This document shows, piece by piece, positions 39,974 through 48,923 of a DNA stretch of 64,000 bases (position 1 is the first letter of the stretch; the number at the start of each line of letters is the position of its first letter). The stretch comes from Niallia sp. NCCP-28 (GTDB taxonomy: Bacteria > Bacillota > Bacilli > Bacillales > Cytobacillaceae): the NCBI RefSeq assembly GCF_023168165.1, contig NZ_BQYJ01000002.1:434001-498000 (forward strand), in the 5' to 3' direction. Under the pieces are notes generated by a model. That model did no database searches. It had not been told where the DNA came from and worked only from the letters and a program-made list of their open reading frames with translations. A program made the position numbers and the translations under genes.

Positions 39974-40143
39974 AGTGCGAATGTAAAGATAACATAATTT
40001 ACTAAAGGGGTTCGCACCAATTTTTAAGAAGAAATATGATTGCTTTTTAAAATTTTTGAGTATATTCCTTGCTTTGGTTATAAAATTCATTATTAGTATA
40101 GGAATATCAAGTGTAATTTTACGATTTTTGTTAAAAAATCGGG
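39974..40143 (+). promoter_or_regulatory. Leader of CRISPR array 1
   Basis: AT-rich leader directly before the first repeat. GTGCGAA (39975-39981) and TTCGCAC (40011-40017) form an inverted repeat, followed much nearer the array by AAGTGTAA (40109-40116). Both elements recur at the same distances (169 and 35 bp) before array 2, marking this as the leader end and setting transcription to the plus strand. Confidence 0.8.
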
Positions 40144-42418
40144 GTCGCATTCTATATGGATGCGTGGATTGAAATAAAAAGAGTATTTGGAAAGTATAGA
40201 AATCGGTATGTCGCATTCTATATGGATGCGTGGATTGAAATATTTGTAAAATTGATGATCCAAAAGAGGTAGACAGTCGCATTCTATATGGATGCGTGGA
40301 TTGAAATAATGACAACTGTTTTTGAATTGGATTTTACCGTCGTCGCATTCTATATGGATGCGTGGATTGAAATCCATCCATTTGGCGTAGGCATCCGGGA
40401 TAAATTCGTCGCATTCTATATGGATGCGTGGATTGAAATAGGATAAACAGGCTATTTTGAGAAGAATTATAAGTCGCATTCTATATGGATGCGTGGATTG
40501 AAATGCCTTGGATCGGAATCGTTTAAGGATACTCCTGTGTCGCATTCTATATGGATGCGTGGATTGAAATCTCCACCAATATTTTTTAATGCATCAAACA
40601 TTCGTCGCATTCTATATGGATGCGTGGATTGAAATCAGAATGGCTAGATATAGAAGATGAGACAACTACAGTCGCATTCTATATGGATGCGTGGATTGAA
40701 ATGACAGGGCGTCAAAACACTGAATGACCCCACCAAAGTCGCATTCTATATGGATGCGTGGATTGAAATCACCATGACCAAATAGATGCCACAACAGTAA
40801 ATAGTCGCATTCTATATGGATGCGTGGATTGAAATATGCTGCTATACGTATGCGAGTGAGGTTGTTTGATGTCGCATTCTATATGGATGCGTGGATTGAA
40901 ATCTTTAGTACTTTTTGATCCGCCTCCTAAAATAGGGTCGCATTCTATATGGATGCGTGGATTGAAATAAAAGGAACACAAGGTGGTAAGAAGTCGATGG
41001 ACGTCGCATTCTATATGGATGCGTGGATTGAAATTTTGCTGGTATCGGTCAAAAGAAAAAAGGCGAAAGTCGCATTCTATATGGATGCGTGGATTGAAAT
41101 CTCCTAAATGCAATTTATTTTCAATAAAAACCCAGTCGCATTCTATATGGATGCGTGGATTGAAATATATAGCTGCTTTCACTGGATGCCCTCCACATGT
41201 TGTCGCATTCTATATGGATGCGTGGATTGAAATCATAGATTCCCACTCATTAGGAGGGCAATATTGACGTCGCATTCTATATGGATGCGTGGATTGAAAT
41301 ACAGCTTCAAAGAGTTTACACGGTTACGGTCAATCGTCGCATTCTATATGGATGCGTGGATTGAAATTTCATCAGCTGCTACAACGACAACACCACAACC
41401 GTCGCATTCTATATGGATGCGTGGATTGAAATTTGTTTGTGAGTAGAAACACTAAATGAACATGCGTCGCATTCTATATGGATGCGTGGATTGAAATAAT
41501 CATGAAAGAGTACGGCAGAAACTCTGACTTTGTCGCATTCTATATGGATGCGTGGATTGAAATAATACAATGACATTGCACAGATACACTTATATGAGTC
41601 GCATTCTATATGGATGCGTGGATTGAAATTTATGTTTTTTACGTACTAGTTTAACAAACTCAGTCGCATTCTATATGGATGCGTGGATTGAAATCTCTAT
41701 CTGACAACCAGTTATAAGCTGCCCTTGTAGTCGCATTCTATATGGATGCGTGGATTGAAATTTTCGGTTGGGTTGCTTAGTAGCATGGTGATAGGTCGCA
41801 TTCTATATGGATGCGTGGATTGAAATCCCTGTTCATATACTGTTATGTTAATACCAAGTTGTCGCATTCTATATGGATGCGTGGATTGAAATCCCTTGCT
41901 GATTGGTAAATGTTCTGTTTACTGCTGTCGCATTCTATATGGATGCGTGGATTGAAATGCACCATTGGTTGCATAGTTGATTCCTGAAGCAGTCGCATTC
42001 TATATGGATGCGTGGATTGAAATAGTAGGCCGACAATAGGAAAGCCGGTTTTCTACCGTCGCATTCTATATGGATGCGTGGATTGAAATTATTGGGGAGC
42101 TAAGGGATCGTACAGAGACAGAGTCGCATTCTATATGGATGCGTGGATTGAAATGTATTGATGAAATAAAGCGTGCTTTTCCTACAGTAGTCGCATTCTA
42201 TATGGATGCGTGGATTGAAATAACAAAACAAATGATGAACTTGGGGCGCTTAAAAAGTCGCATTCTATATGGATGCGTAGATTGAAATCTACAGATGGTG
42301 GACAACGAGCTTATGAATTGTGCTGCATTCTACATGAGTGCGTGGATTGAAATTTCATACCGTATTGTTGGCATTCTCGTAAGAAGAGTCGCATTCTATA
42401 TGAGTACGTGATTGAGAT
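40144..42418 (+). CRISPR. Type I-C CRISPR array 1 (35 repeats, 34 spacers)
   Basis: 32-bp repeats begin GTCGCATTCT and end GGATTGAAAT, spaced by 33-35-bp unique spacers. The first 32 copies are identical; the last three (42257, 42322, 42388) carry increasing substitutions, as expected at the leader-distal end. Repeat length and ending fit Cas5c-processed type I-C crRNAs, with an 11-nt 5' handle starting UGGAUUGAAAU. Positions 3-7 and 17-21 form a 5-bp stem. Open frames that run through the array are repeat artefacts. Confidence 0.98.
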
Positions 42419-42618
42419 GATACACTTTTCGATAGTTTTTTGGTGATGATGGGTGATCTCTACATTTTACGTGTATTATGTTTCATGCCCGGCCGACTCT
42501 TTCAGAAATAACTACCACTCAGTACGAAAAAATTATCTAAATCTAACTTTTGTATTCTCTAAATAACATGTACTCTGAAGAAATGACCTTCATAGTATAA
42601 ATATAAAATGTTACGAGA

Positions 42619-42662
42619 ATATACTAAAAGGTATGCCATTTTTGGTATACCTTTTAGTATAT
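42619..42662. repeat. Large palindrome upstream of cas3
   Basis: Arms of about 16 bp (ATATACTAAAAGGTAT and ATACCTTTTAGTATAT) flank a 12-nt centre, about 80 bp before the cas3 start. A TATAAT at 42660-42665 overlaps its right edge. It may be a repressor operator for cas3, or the terminator of array 1 transcription. Confidence 0.65.
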
Positions 42663-42741
42663 AATTACTTGTAATAGCAAAAGAGTTTGTACACATATAT
42701 TTATCAATTTAGATAAAAAGTTAATAAATTGGAGGTGCCAA

Positions 42742-45168
42742 ATGACTTATATTGCTCATATCAGAGAAAGCGATAGGAAAATCCAAACGGTGGAAGAGCA
42801 TTTATTAGGAGTTCGAAGTATAGCTGAAACTTTGGGAGCGAAATTAGAAGTTAAGCATGTAGCTGGTCTTGCAGGTATGCTACATGATTTAGGGAAGTAT
42901 ACGAATGAATTTCGTACTTATATACTAGAGGCGGTGAATAATCCAGATGCTCCCCCAAAAAGAGGAAGTGTTGATCATTCTACTGCTGGCGGAAAGATAC
43001 TGTACGAGTTATTTCATACAAAACAAATTACAGAATATAAAGGGAAATTAGCTGAGATTGTAGGAAATGCAATTATTTCACATCATTCGTATTTAAAGGA
43101 CTATTTAAATGATGAGCTGGAATCAAATTATTTAAAAAGGGTACGGGAAAAAGATTTGCCTGAGTTTGAATTATCGAAGCAGAAATTTTTTGAGTTAGTT
43201 ATTAGTAAAAAAGATTTTATGAATTATGTCGAAAAGGCAGCAAAAGAGTTGGAAAAATACTTAAAAAAAGATCCCTCAAAAACAAGTGAACAAAAGTATA
43301 TGTTTTTAACAAAATTCGTTTTTAGTACATTGATCGACGCAGATCGAACAAATACAAGATTATTTGAAGAAAATCAGAACTATACTCCTAAAGAGAATCA
43401 TTCTATTTTATTTGAAACCTATTATCAGAGATTAATGGAGAGAATAGAGTCCTTTCAACAGCATGAACATGTAAATACCCCTATCAACATATTACGGAAA
43501 CAGATGTCTGAACAATGTGATCGTTTTGCAAAAAAAACTTCAGGAATTTATACATTGTCGATCCCTACAGGTGGTGGAAAGACGTTAGCTAGCTTAAGAT
43601 ATGCCTTAAAACATGCTAAACTTTATGATAAAAAGCATATTATTTACATAGTTCCCTATACAACGATTATTGAACAAAATGCAGAAGAAGTAAGAAAAAT
43701 TCTAATGGATGAAATAAATATTCTAGAGCATCATTCTAATGTGATCGATGATGAGAATGATAATGATGAAAATCAAGATGGAGTAATGAGTACAAAGCAA
43801 AAGTTGAAATTGGCAAAGGATAATTGGGATTCTCCTATTATTTTTACGACGATGGTACAATTTTTGAATGTTTTTTATGCGCATGGTAGTAGAAATATAC
43901 GAAGACTTCATAATTTGAGTGACTCGGTTATTATTTTTGATGAAGTACAGAAGGTGCCAATTAGTTGTGTCTCATTATTCAATCAGGCCTTAAATTTTCT
44001 GAAAGATTATGCGAAAAGTAGTATGGTTCTTTGTACGGCTACACAGCCAGCACTTGATTTTGTTGAAAATAAACTTTCTATTGATACAGATGCTGAAATG
44101 ATTGAGCAGCTTGATGATGTGGTTGAGCAATTTAAAAGGGTGGACACAATAGATTTAGCAACAGATCAATCTTTTACAAATGAAAAACTAGCGGATTTTG
44201 TAAAAGAAAAATGGAAAAACACACAGAGTATATTAGTGATATTAAATACAAAGGCAGTTGTCAAAGATTTATACGAAAAGCTACAGGAGAATGAAATGCA
44301 AGGAACGGTGTATCATTTAAGCACGGCGATGTGTGCTGCACATAGAAATGAGCTATTAGCTGAAATTAGAGAGAAATTAGAGTTTAAAGAAAGAATTGTT
44401 TGTGTAAGTACACAATTAATTGAGGCAGGTGTTGATATTAGTTTTTCATGTGTGATTCGATCGTTGGCAGGGCTTGATTCAATTGCTCAAGCAGCAGGAC
44501 GCTGTAATAGACATGGAGAAATGGGAATACAGCCTGTTTATATCATAGATCATACAGAGGAGAACTTAGATCACCTAAAAGAGATAAGGAAGGGGAAGGA
44601 AGAAGCAAAAAAAATCCTTATTGATTTAAAGAGAGACAGCAATAGTTATGGTGGAAACATTCTATCCAAGCAAGCGATGGATCGATATTTTCAATCTTTT
44701 TATTCTACTTTTTCGTCTGATTTAGATTATTTTATCCCTAAATTACGGAAGAATATGACAGAATTGTTAATGGTAGCTAGAAAGGAAAATCGTGATCGTT
44801 ATGCCTATATTACTAAGTATAAAAGAGAGGTGGAATTATTTATTTTGAACAGTTATGGAACAGCTGCTAAAGCGTTTCATGTGATTGATCAGGCAACTAC
44901 TAGTGTAATAGTTCCATATGGAGAAGGAGAAAATATAATAGCAGAATTAAATGGCAGCCAATCAATAGAGGATCTTAGTAAATGGTTGCGAAAAGCACAG
45001 CAGTTTACTGTGAATTTGTATTCTCAAGAAAAGCAGTTACTTATACAGAATAATGGATTGGTCCCGTTACTGGATGGAAAAATTATGGCTTTAACTGAAG
45101 GAGCATACAGTGAAGAATATGGAGTGGATGTTTTAAATGAAAGTGGATTTGGTAGTGTAATATTCTAA
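42742..45168 (+). CDS. cas3: CRISPR-associated helicase-nuclease Cas3 (type I-C)
   Basis: 808 residues: N-terminal HD nuclease (about 1-200; MLHDLGKY with H48 D49, and ISHHS near 113), superfamily 2 helicase with Walker A PTGGGKT near residue 276 and motif II DEVQ near 399, then a C-terminal region. Motif VI is in GRCNRHGE. It is recruited to Cascade-marked DNA and degrades it. RBS TGGAGGTG. First cas gene, separated by 260 bp from cas5c, with its own promoter region. Confidence 0.97.
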   Translation: MTYIAHIRESDRKIQTVEEHLLGVRSIAETLGAKLEVKHVAGLAGMLHDLGKYTNEFRTYILEAVNNPDAPPKRGSVDHSTAGGKILYELFHTKQITEYKGKLAEIVGNAIISHHSYLKDYLNDELESNYLKRVREKDLPEFELSKQKFFELVISKKDFMNYVEKAAKELEKYLKKDPSKTSEQKYMFLTKFVFSTLIDADRTNTRLFEENQNYTPKENHSILFETYYQRLMERIESFQQHEHVNTPINILRKQMSEQCDRFAKKTSGIYTLSIPTGGGKTLASLRYALKHAKLYDKKHIIYIVPYTTIIEQNAEEVRKILMDEINILEHHSNVIDDENDNDENQDGVMSTKQKLKLAKDNWDSPIIFTTMVQFLNVFYAHGSRNIRRLHNLSDSVIIFDEVQKVPISCVSLFNQALNFLKDYAKSSMVLCTATQPALDFVENKLSIDTDAEMIEQLDDVVEQFKRVDTIDLATDQSFTNEKLADFVKEKWKNTQSILVILNTKAVVKDLYEKLQENEMQGTVYHLSTAMCAAHRNELLAEIREKLEFKERIVCVSTQLIEAGVDISFSCVIRSLAGLDSIAQAAGRCNRHGEMGIQPVYIIDHTEENLDHLKEIRKGKEEAKKILIDLKRDSNSYGGNILSKQAMDRYFQSFYSTFSSDLDYFIPKLRKNMTELLMVARKENRDRYAYITKYKREVELFILNSYGTAAKAFHVIDQATTSVIVPYGEGENIIAELNGSQSIEDLSKWLRKAQQFTVNLYSQEKQLLIQNNGLVPLLDGKIMALTEGAYSEEYGVDVLNESGFGSVIF

Positions 45169-45189
45169 AAAAGATATATTGTTGAAATG

Positions 45190-45284
45190 AAAATGTTTAG
45201 GGGGATGTCCTCGTTCTTTAGACATTCCCCTTTAATCATATACTATACTTTTCAATCCACGCTAAAAATCAGCGACAATTACTT
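45190..45284 (-). ncRNA. Candidate crRNA-like Cas-autorepressor RNA (CreR type)
   Basis: Antisense to the cas operon in the cas3-cas5c gap. An extended -10 (TGTTATACT, complement of 45290-45298) precedes a 28-nt degenerate CRISPR repeat (45276 down to 45249) that keeps GTCGC at its start, a CGCT/AGCG stem and the whole GCGTGGATTGAAA end, so Cas5c could cut it to leave an 11-nt handle. Next come 18 guide bases, GTATAGTATATGATTAAA (45248-45231). A hairpin then begins at the last guide base. The guide matches 45343-45360 in the cas5c promoter beside TTC, with mismatches only at positions 6 and 12. Such RNAs would load Cascade and repress transcription without cleavage. Structure is seen; function is inferred. 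Confidence 0.85.
45199..45231. terminator. Hairpin ending cas3 and the crRNA-like RNA
   Basis: AGGGGGATGTC (45199-45209) and GACATTCCCCT (45221-45231) pair over 11 positions with one G-T pair. It lies just after cas3 on the plus strand and just after the guide of the minus-strand RNA. T tracts are weak on both sides. Confidence 0.7.
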
Positions 45285-45319
45285 TTTATAGTATAACATA
45301 GATATTGAAATTTGATATG

Positions 45320-45374
45320 TTCACTTAATGTTCATAAATTTCGTATAATATATAATTAAATTACTTGAATATTA
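45320..45374 (+). promoter_or_regulatory. cas5c operon promoter with embedded Cascade target site
   Basis: A -35-like TTCACT (45320-45325), 18-bp spacer and -10 TATAAT (45344-45349) precede cas5c by about 80 bp. TTC at 45340-45342 is the type I-C PAM, and GTATAATATATAATTAAA (45343-45360) is the partner of the crRNA-like guide. A bound Cascade would cover the -10 and start site, so the operon cas5c to cas2 would be repressed when Cascade is plentiful. Confidence 0.75.
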
Positions 45375-45428
45375 TGTGGGAAAAAGTTACTATTTAACTA
45401 TAAACTAGTAAAAAATGGAGGTGGGAAA

Positions 45429-46142
45429 ATGCGTAACTCCATAGAATTTTCATTATTCGGAAAATACGCTCTATTTACAGATCCTTTAACAAAAATGGGT
45501 GGAGAGAAGATGAGTTATTCCGTCCCAACTTATCAATCTATTAAAGGCATAGTAGAAAGTATTTACTGGAAGCCAACCCTTTTAATGATTGTAGATGAAA
45601 TTCGAATCATGAATGCGATTAATATGGAGTCGAAAGGAGTGCGACCGATTGAATACGGTGGTGGCAATACATTGGCACATTATACATATTTAAAAGACGT
45701 TCATTATCAAGTTAGAGCACACTTTATCTTTAATCCACATCGACCTGATTTGGCTTTTGATCGAAACGAGTTTAAACATCACAATATTCTTAAACGTTCT
45801 CTTAAAGCTGGTGGACGCAGAGATATTTTTCTTGGAACACGCGAATGTCAAGGATATGTAGAATCCTGTGAATTTGGAGCTGGTATAGGATATTACGATC
45901 AACTTAGTGAAATGCCTCTTGGGACAATGTTACATGGAATAAATTATCCAGACGAAACGGGTCATAATCAGATGGAGATTCGTTTGTGGAATCCTATCAT
46001 GAAAAACGGGGTTATTCAGTATATTCGTCCTGATCAATGTACAAATATACGCAAAGTAAAGAAACTGGAATCGAAAACATTTGATTCTTCAAATGTAGAG
46101 TCAGTAGATGAATTATGGAGCGAAATAGAAACTGGAAGGTGA
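45429..46142 (+). CDS. cas5c: Cas5c (Cas5d), crRNA-processing endoribonuclease
   Basis: 237-residue RAMP protein that replaces Cas6 in type I-C: it cuts pre-crRNA at the base of the repeat hairpin and stays bound to the 5' handle in Cascade. The residues known to be catalytic in the Bacillus halodurans enzyme (Y46, K116, H117) are at exactly those numbers here (SIYW and FKHH). RBS GGAGGTGGG. First gene of the operon behind the target-bearing promoter. Confidence 0.96.
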   Translation: MRNSIEFSLFGKYALFTDPLTKMGGEKMSYSVPTYQSIKGIVESIYWKPTLLMIVDEIRIMNAINMESKGVRPIEYGGGNTLAHYTYLKDVHYQVRAHFIFNPHRPDLAFDRNEFKHHNILKRSLKAGGRRDIFLGTRECQGYVESCEFGAGIGYYDQLSEMPLGTMLHGINYPDETGHNQMEIRLWNPIMKNGVIQYIRPDQCTNIRKVKKLESKTFDSSNVESVDELWSEIETGR

Positions 46143-46146
46143 ATAA

Positions 46147-48036
46147 ATGAGTTGGTTACTTAATTTGTATGAAACCTATGAATCAAATTTAGATCAAGTA
46201 GGAAAAATTGAGAAAAAATATAATGGACAGGAATACACTCTATTGCCAGTTTCACATACAACTCAGACAGCCCATATTGATGTAATTGTAACAGAAGAAG
46301 GGGAATTTCATTTTGCAAATATAATTAATAAAAGTGATGCTAATACATTGATTCCTTGTACAGAAGATTCAGCAAGTCGTGCGGGTGCAGTTGTATCTCC
46401 ATATCCACTGCATGACAAAATTAGTTATGTTGCAGGAGATTTTGTAGCGTATGGAGGGCAAATAAAAAAGGAGGTACCGTTTTCAAAATATATTACAAAT
46501 TTAAAGAATTGGGCAGAATCCCCTTTTGCAACACAAACGGTAAAAAGTATATATAACTATTTAAGTAAACAAACTTTAATAGCAGACTTGGTAGAAAATA
46601 AAATATTATGGTTGGATACAAATGCTCATTTAATAGGAAAGTGGGATAAAAAAGCAGAAGATTTTATTGGGGAGAAGCCGCCAATTTTTTCTACTGTTAC
46701 TGGAGGACAAGAAAGCGCCTTTGTTCGGTTTTCAGTCCACTCATCTAAACGTCTTATACCGCAACCATGGAAAGATCCAAATATGTACGAGTCATTTATT
46801 TTATATTACCAAAGGTTACTTGGAAACAATGATCTTTGTTATGTTACGGGGAATATTATGCCAAGTACAGAAAAACATGCTAATAAAATAAGAAACGCAG
46901 GTGATAAGGCGAAATTAATTTCAAGCAACGATACGAGTGGTTTTACCTATAGAGGAAGATTCAATAAGTCCAATGAGGTTGCTAGTATTAGCTATGAAGT
47001 ATCACAAAAAGCCCATAACGCTCTTAAGTGGTTGATAAATAAGCAAGGTAAAATTGTTGACCAAAGAGCTTTTCTTGTTTGGGGAAATGATAATGAAAAT
47101 AATGTACTAGATGTTATGGATGACAGTTTTTCAATCTTTGCTATGGATGAAGCAGCTGAATTAAAAGAAGAATTAAAGTCCTATACATATGAACATTTTG
47201 CTAGGGAACTAGCGAAAGCAATTGATGGCTATAAAAGTGATTTATCTGCAAATGATAGAGTACAGATTATGATACTTGATTCGGCAACAACTGGCAGGAT
47301 GGCAGTTTTATATTATCGCAGCATAGAAAGATCAAATTATTTAGAGCGTTTGAAAAATTGGCATACAACATGTGTATGGCAGCACCATTATAGAAAAAAT
47401 AAGGAAGGCTACTCCATGCCATTTTATGGTGCTCCTGCTCCGAAGGATATTGCATTTGCTGCATATGGACCAAAAGCGAATGATAAATTGGTAAAAGGAT
47501 TAATGGAAAGAATGATTCCTTGTATTATTGATGAAGCAAAAATACCTTTAGATATTATGAAGAATGTCTTTTATCGTGCTTCAAATCCTATTTCTATGGA
47601 AAATTGGGAATGGGAAAAAACATTAAGTATTGCTTGTGCGTTAATTAACAAAAAGGAGGGATATTCTGTGGCTTTAGATCAAGAAAATGAAGATCGTGAT
47701 TATTTATTTGGAAGGCTTCTAGCTGTTGCAGATGTGTTAGAAAGAAATGCTTTAGATAACAATGATAAACGCGCTACAAATGCAAGAAGATATATGTCTT
47801 CTTTTGCCCAGCATCCCGCAAGAACATGGACAACTATTCAAAAGGCGCTACAACCTTATCAAGCAAGATTAGGAGAAAGAGTTTGGTACTATAATAAATT
47901 AATAGATGAAGTTGGCACAAAGATCAAATTTGAAGATTTTAATAATAAGCCTCTTTCAGGAAGATATTTATTAGGGTTTTATAGTCAACGAAATGATTTA
48001 TATCAAAAAAAGAATAAAGAATCCCAAGAAATTTAA
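46147..48036 (+). CDS. cas8c: Cas8c (Csd1), large subunit of type I-C Cascade
   Basis: 629 residues, usual length for Csd1. Starts four bases after cas5c; the N-terminus (MSWLLNLYETYESN) and the FSVHSSKRLIPQPWKD type segment are characteristic. It recognises the PAM; an internal start within cas8c is known to yield the small subunit Cas11c in this type. A candidate here is the region near 47650-47670, where AAGGAGGG precedes GTG 47668 in frame. Confidence 0.95.
   Translation: MSWLLNLYETYESNLDQVGKIEKKYNGQEYTLLPVSHTTQTAHIDVIVTEEGEFHFANIINKSDANTLIPCTEDSASRAGAVVSPYPLHDKISYVAGDFVAYGGQIKKEVPFSKYITNLKNWAESPFATQTVKSIYNYLSKQTLIADLVENKILWLDTNAHLIGKWDKKAEDFIGEKPPIFSTVTGGQESAFVRFSVHSSKRLIPQPWKDPNMYESFILYYQRLLGNNDLCYVTGNIMPSTEKHANKIRNAGDKAKLISSNDTSGFTYRGRFNKSNEVASISYEVSQKAHNALKWLINKQGKIVDQRAFLVWGNDNENNVLDVMDDSFSIFAMDEAAELKEELKSYTYEHFARELAKAIDGYKSDLSANDRVQIMILDSATTGRMAVLYYRSIERSNYLERLKNWHTTCVWQHHYRKNKEGYSMPFYGAPAPKDIAFAAYGPKANDKLVKGLMERMIPCIIDEAKIPLDIMKNVFYRASNPISMENWEWEKTLSIACALINKKEGYSVALDQENEDRDYLFGRLLAVADVLERNALDNNDKRATNARRYMSSFAQHPARTWTTIQKALQPYQARLGERVWYYNKLIDEVGTKIKFEDFNNKPLSGRYLLGFYSQRNDLYQKKNKESQEI
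47668..48036 (+). CDS. Possible internally initiated small subunit Cas11c
   Basis: Within cas8c, AAAAAGGAGGGATATTCT stands directly before an in-frame GTG (47668). Initiation there would give a roughly 122-residue C-terminal product (VALDQENEDRDYLFGRLLAVAD onward in the Cas8c frame). Type I-C systems make the Cas11c small subunit this way. The strong Shine-Dalgarno inside a coding region supports it; protein evidence would decide. Confidence 0.7.
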   Translation: MALDQENEDRDYLFGRLLAVADVLERNALDNNDKRATNARRYMSSFAQHPARTWTTIQKALQPYQARLGERVWYYNKLIDEVGTKIKFEDFNNKPLSGRYLLGFYSQRNDLYQKKNKESQEI

Positions 48037-48062
48037 CTTATTTATGGAGAGGGGAAATAAAG

Positions 48063-48923
48063 ATGTTATCTTTAGATCATAAAATTGATTTTGCTGTTGT
48101 TTTATCCGTAACAAAGGCAAATCCTAATGGAGATCCTTTAAATGGAAATAGACCGAGACAAAATTATGATGGCTATGGAGAAATTTCTGATGTGGCCATT
48201 AAAAGAAAAATTCGTAATCGCTTAATTGATATGGAAGAATCTGTATTTGTTCAATCGAATGATAAAAAAGTAGATGCATTTAATAGCTTAAGAGAAAGAG
48301 CTGATGCGAATGAAGAATTAACGAAGGCATTAAAGTCTAAAGATAATCCTAGTGGGCTATTTGCTGCGGAAGCATGTAAAGCGTGGTTTGATGTACGAAG
48401 TTTTGGTCAAGTTTTTGCATTCAAAGGTGGATCAGGAAAAGGTGTCTCTGTAGGGGTAAGGGGACCTGTATCTATTCATGCTGCAACAAGTGTAGGTCCT
48501 ATTGATATTACTAGTATACAGATTACAAAAAGTGTGAATTCCGAACCTGGAAAAGAAAAAGGCTCTGACACAATGGGAATGAAGCATCGTGTAGACTTTG
48601 GTGTGTATGTATTTTATGGAAGTATAAATACACAATTAGCAGAAAAAACGGGTTTTTCGAATGAAGATGCTTTGAAGTTAAAAAATGTGCTTGTTACACT
48701 TTTTGAAAATGATGCATCTTCTGCAAGACCAGAAGGAAGCATGGAAGTTTTAAAAGTATGTTGGTGGGAACATAATTCTAAACTGGGTCAATACTCTTCG
48801 GCTAAAGTACACCGTTTGATTGAAGTGATACCGAATGTTGATGAACCGAAAAAGATAGAAGATTACGATATTATTGTGAATGAATTGGATGGATTGAAAG
48901 CAGAGATTATAGATGGCTTATGA
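48063..48923 (+). CDS. cas7: Cas7c (Csd2), Cascade backbone subunit
   Basis: 286-residue RAMP protein of the Csd2 family, with the N-terminal KANPNGDPLNGNRPRQ loop typical of type I-C and I-B Cas7. Multiple copies coat the spacer part of crRNA and intercalate at every sixth base, which causes the flipped-out positions. RBS GGAGAGGGG. Overlaps cas4 by 11 bp. Confidence 0.96.
   Translation: MLSLDHKIDFAVVLSVTKANPNGDPLNGNRPRQNYDGYGEISDVAIKRKIRNRLIDMEESVFVQSNDKKVDAFNSLRERADANEELTKALKSKDNPSGLFAAEACKAWFDVRSFGQVFAFKGGSGKGVSVGVRGPVSIHAATSVGPIDITSIQITKSVNSEPGKEKGSDTMGMKHRVDFGVYVFYGSINTQLAEKTGFSNEDALKLKNVLVTLFENDASSARPEGSMEVLKVCWWEHNSKLGQYSSAKVHRLIEVIPNVDEPKKIEDYDIIVNELDGLKAEIIDGL

Noticed and set aside
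39953-42418. Several open frames through array 1 with a repeating peptide pattern on both strands
   Set aside because: They are translations of the 32-bp CRISPR repeats (about 66-bp period, divisible by three), not genes.
42419-42741. A second target of the crRNA-like guide in the cas3 promoter
   Set aside because: An ATAGTATA stretch at about 42595 is similar to part of the guide but is out of register with any TTC PAM and lacks the first seed bases.
45249-45276. Stray repeat remnant from a decayed CRISPR array between cas3 and cas5c
   Set aside because: A leftover would not be expected to have its own promoter, a guide complementary to the cas promoter next to a PAM, and a hairpin starting at the guide's end.
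45169-45428. A small toxin gene or toxic RNA of the CreTA kind in the cas3-cas5c gap
   Set aside because: No short ORF with a ribosome site and no second promoter with Cascade target is visible; the only target found is the cas5c promoter.
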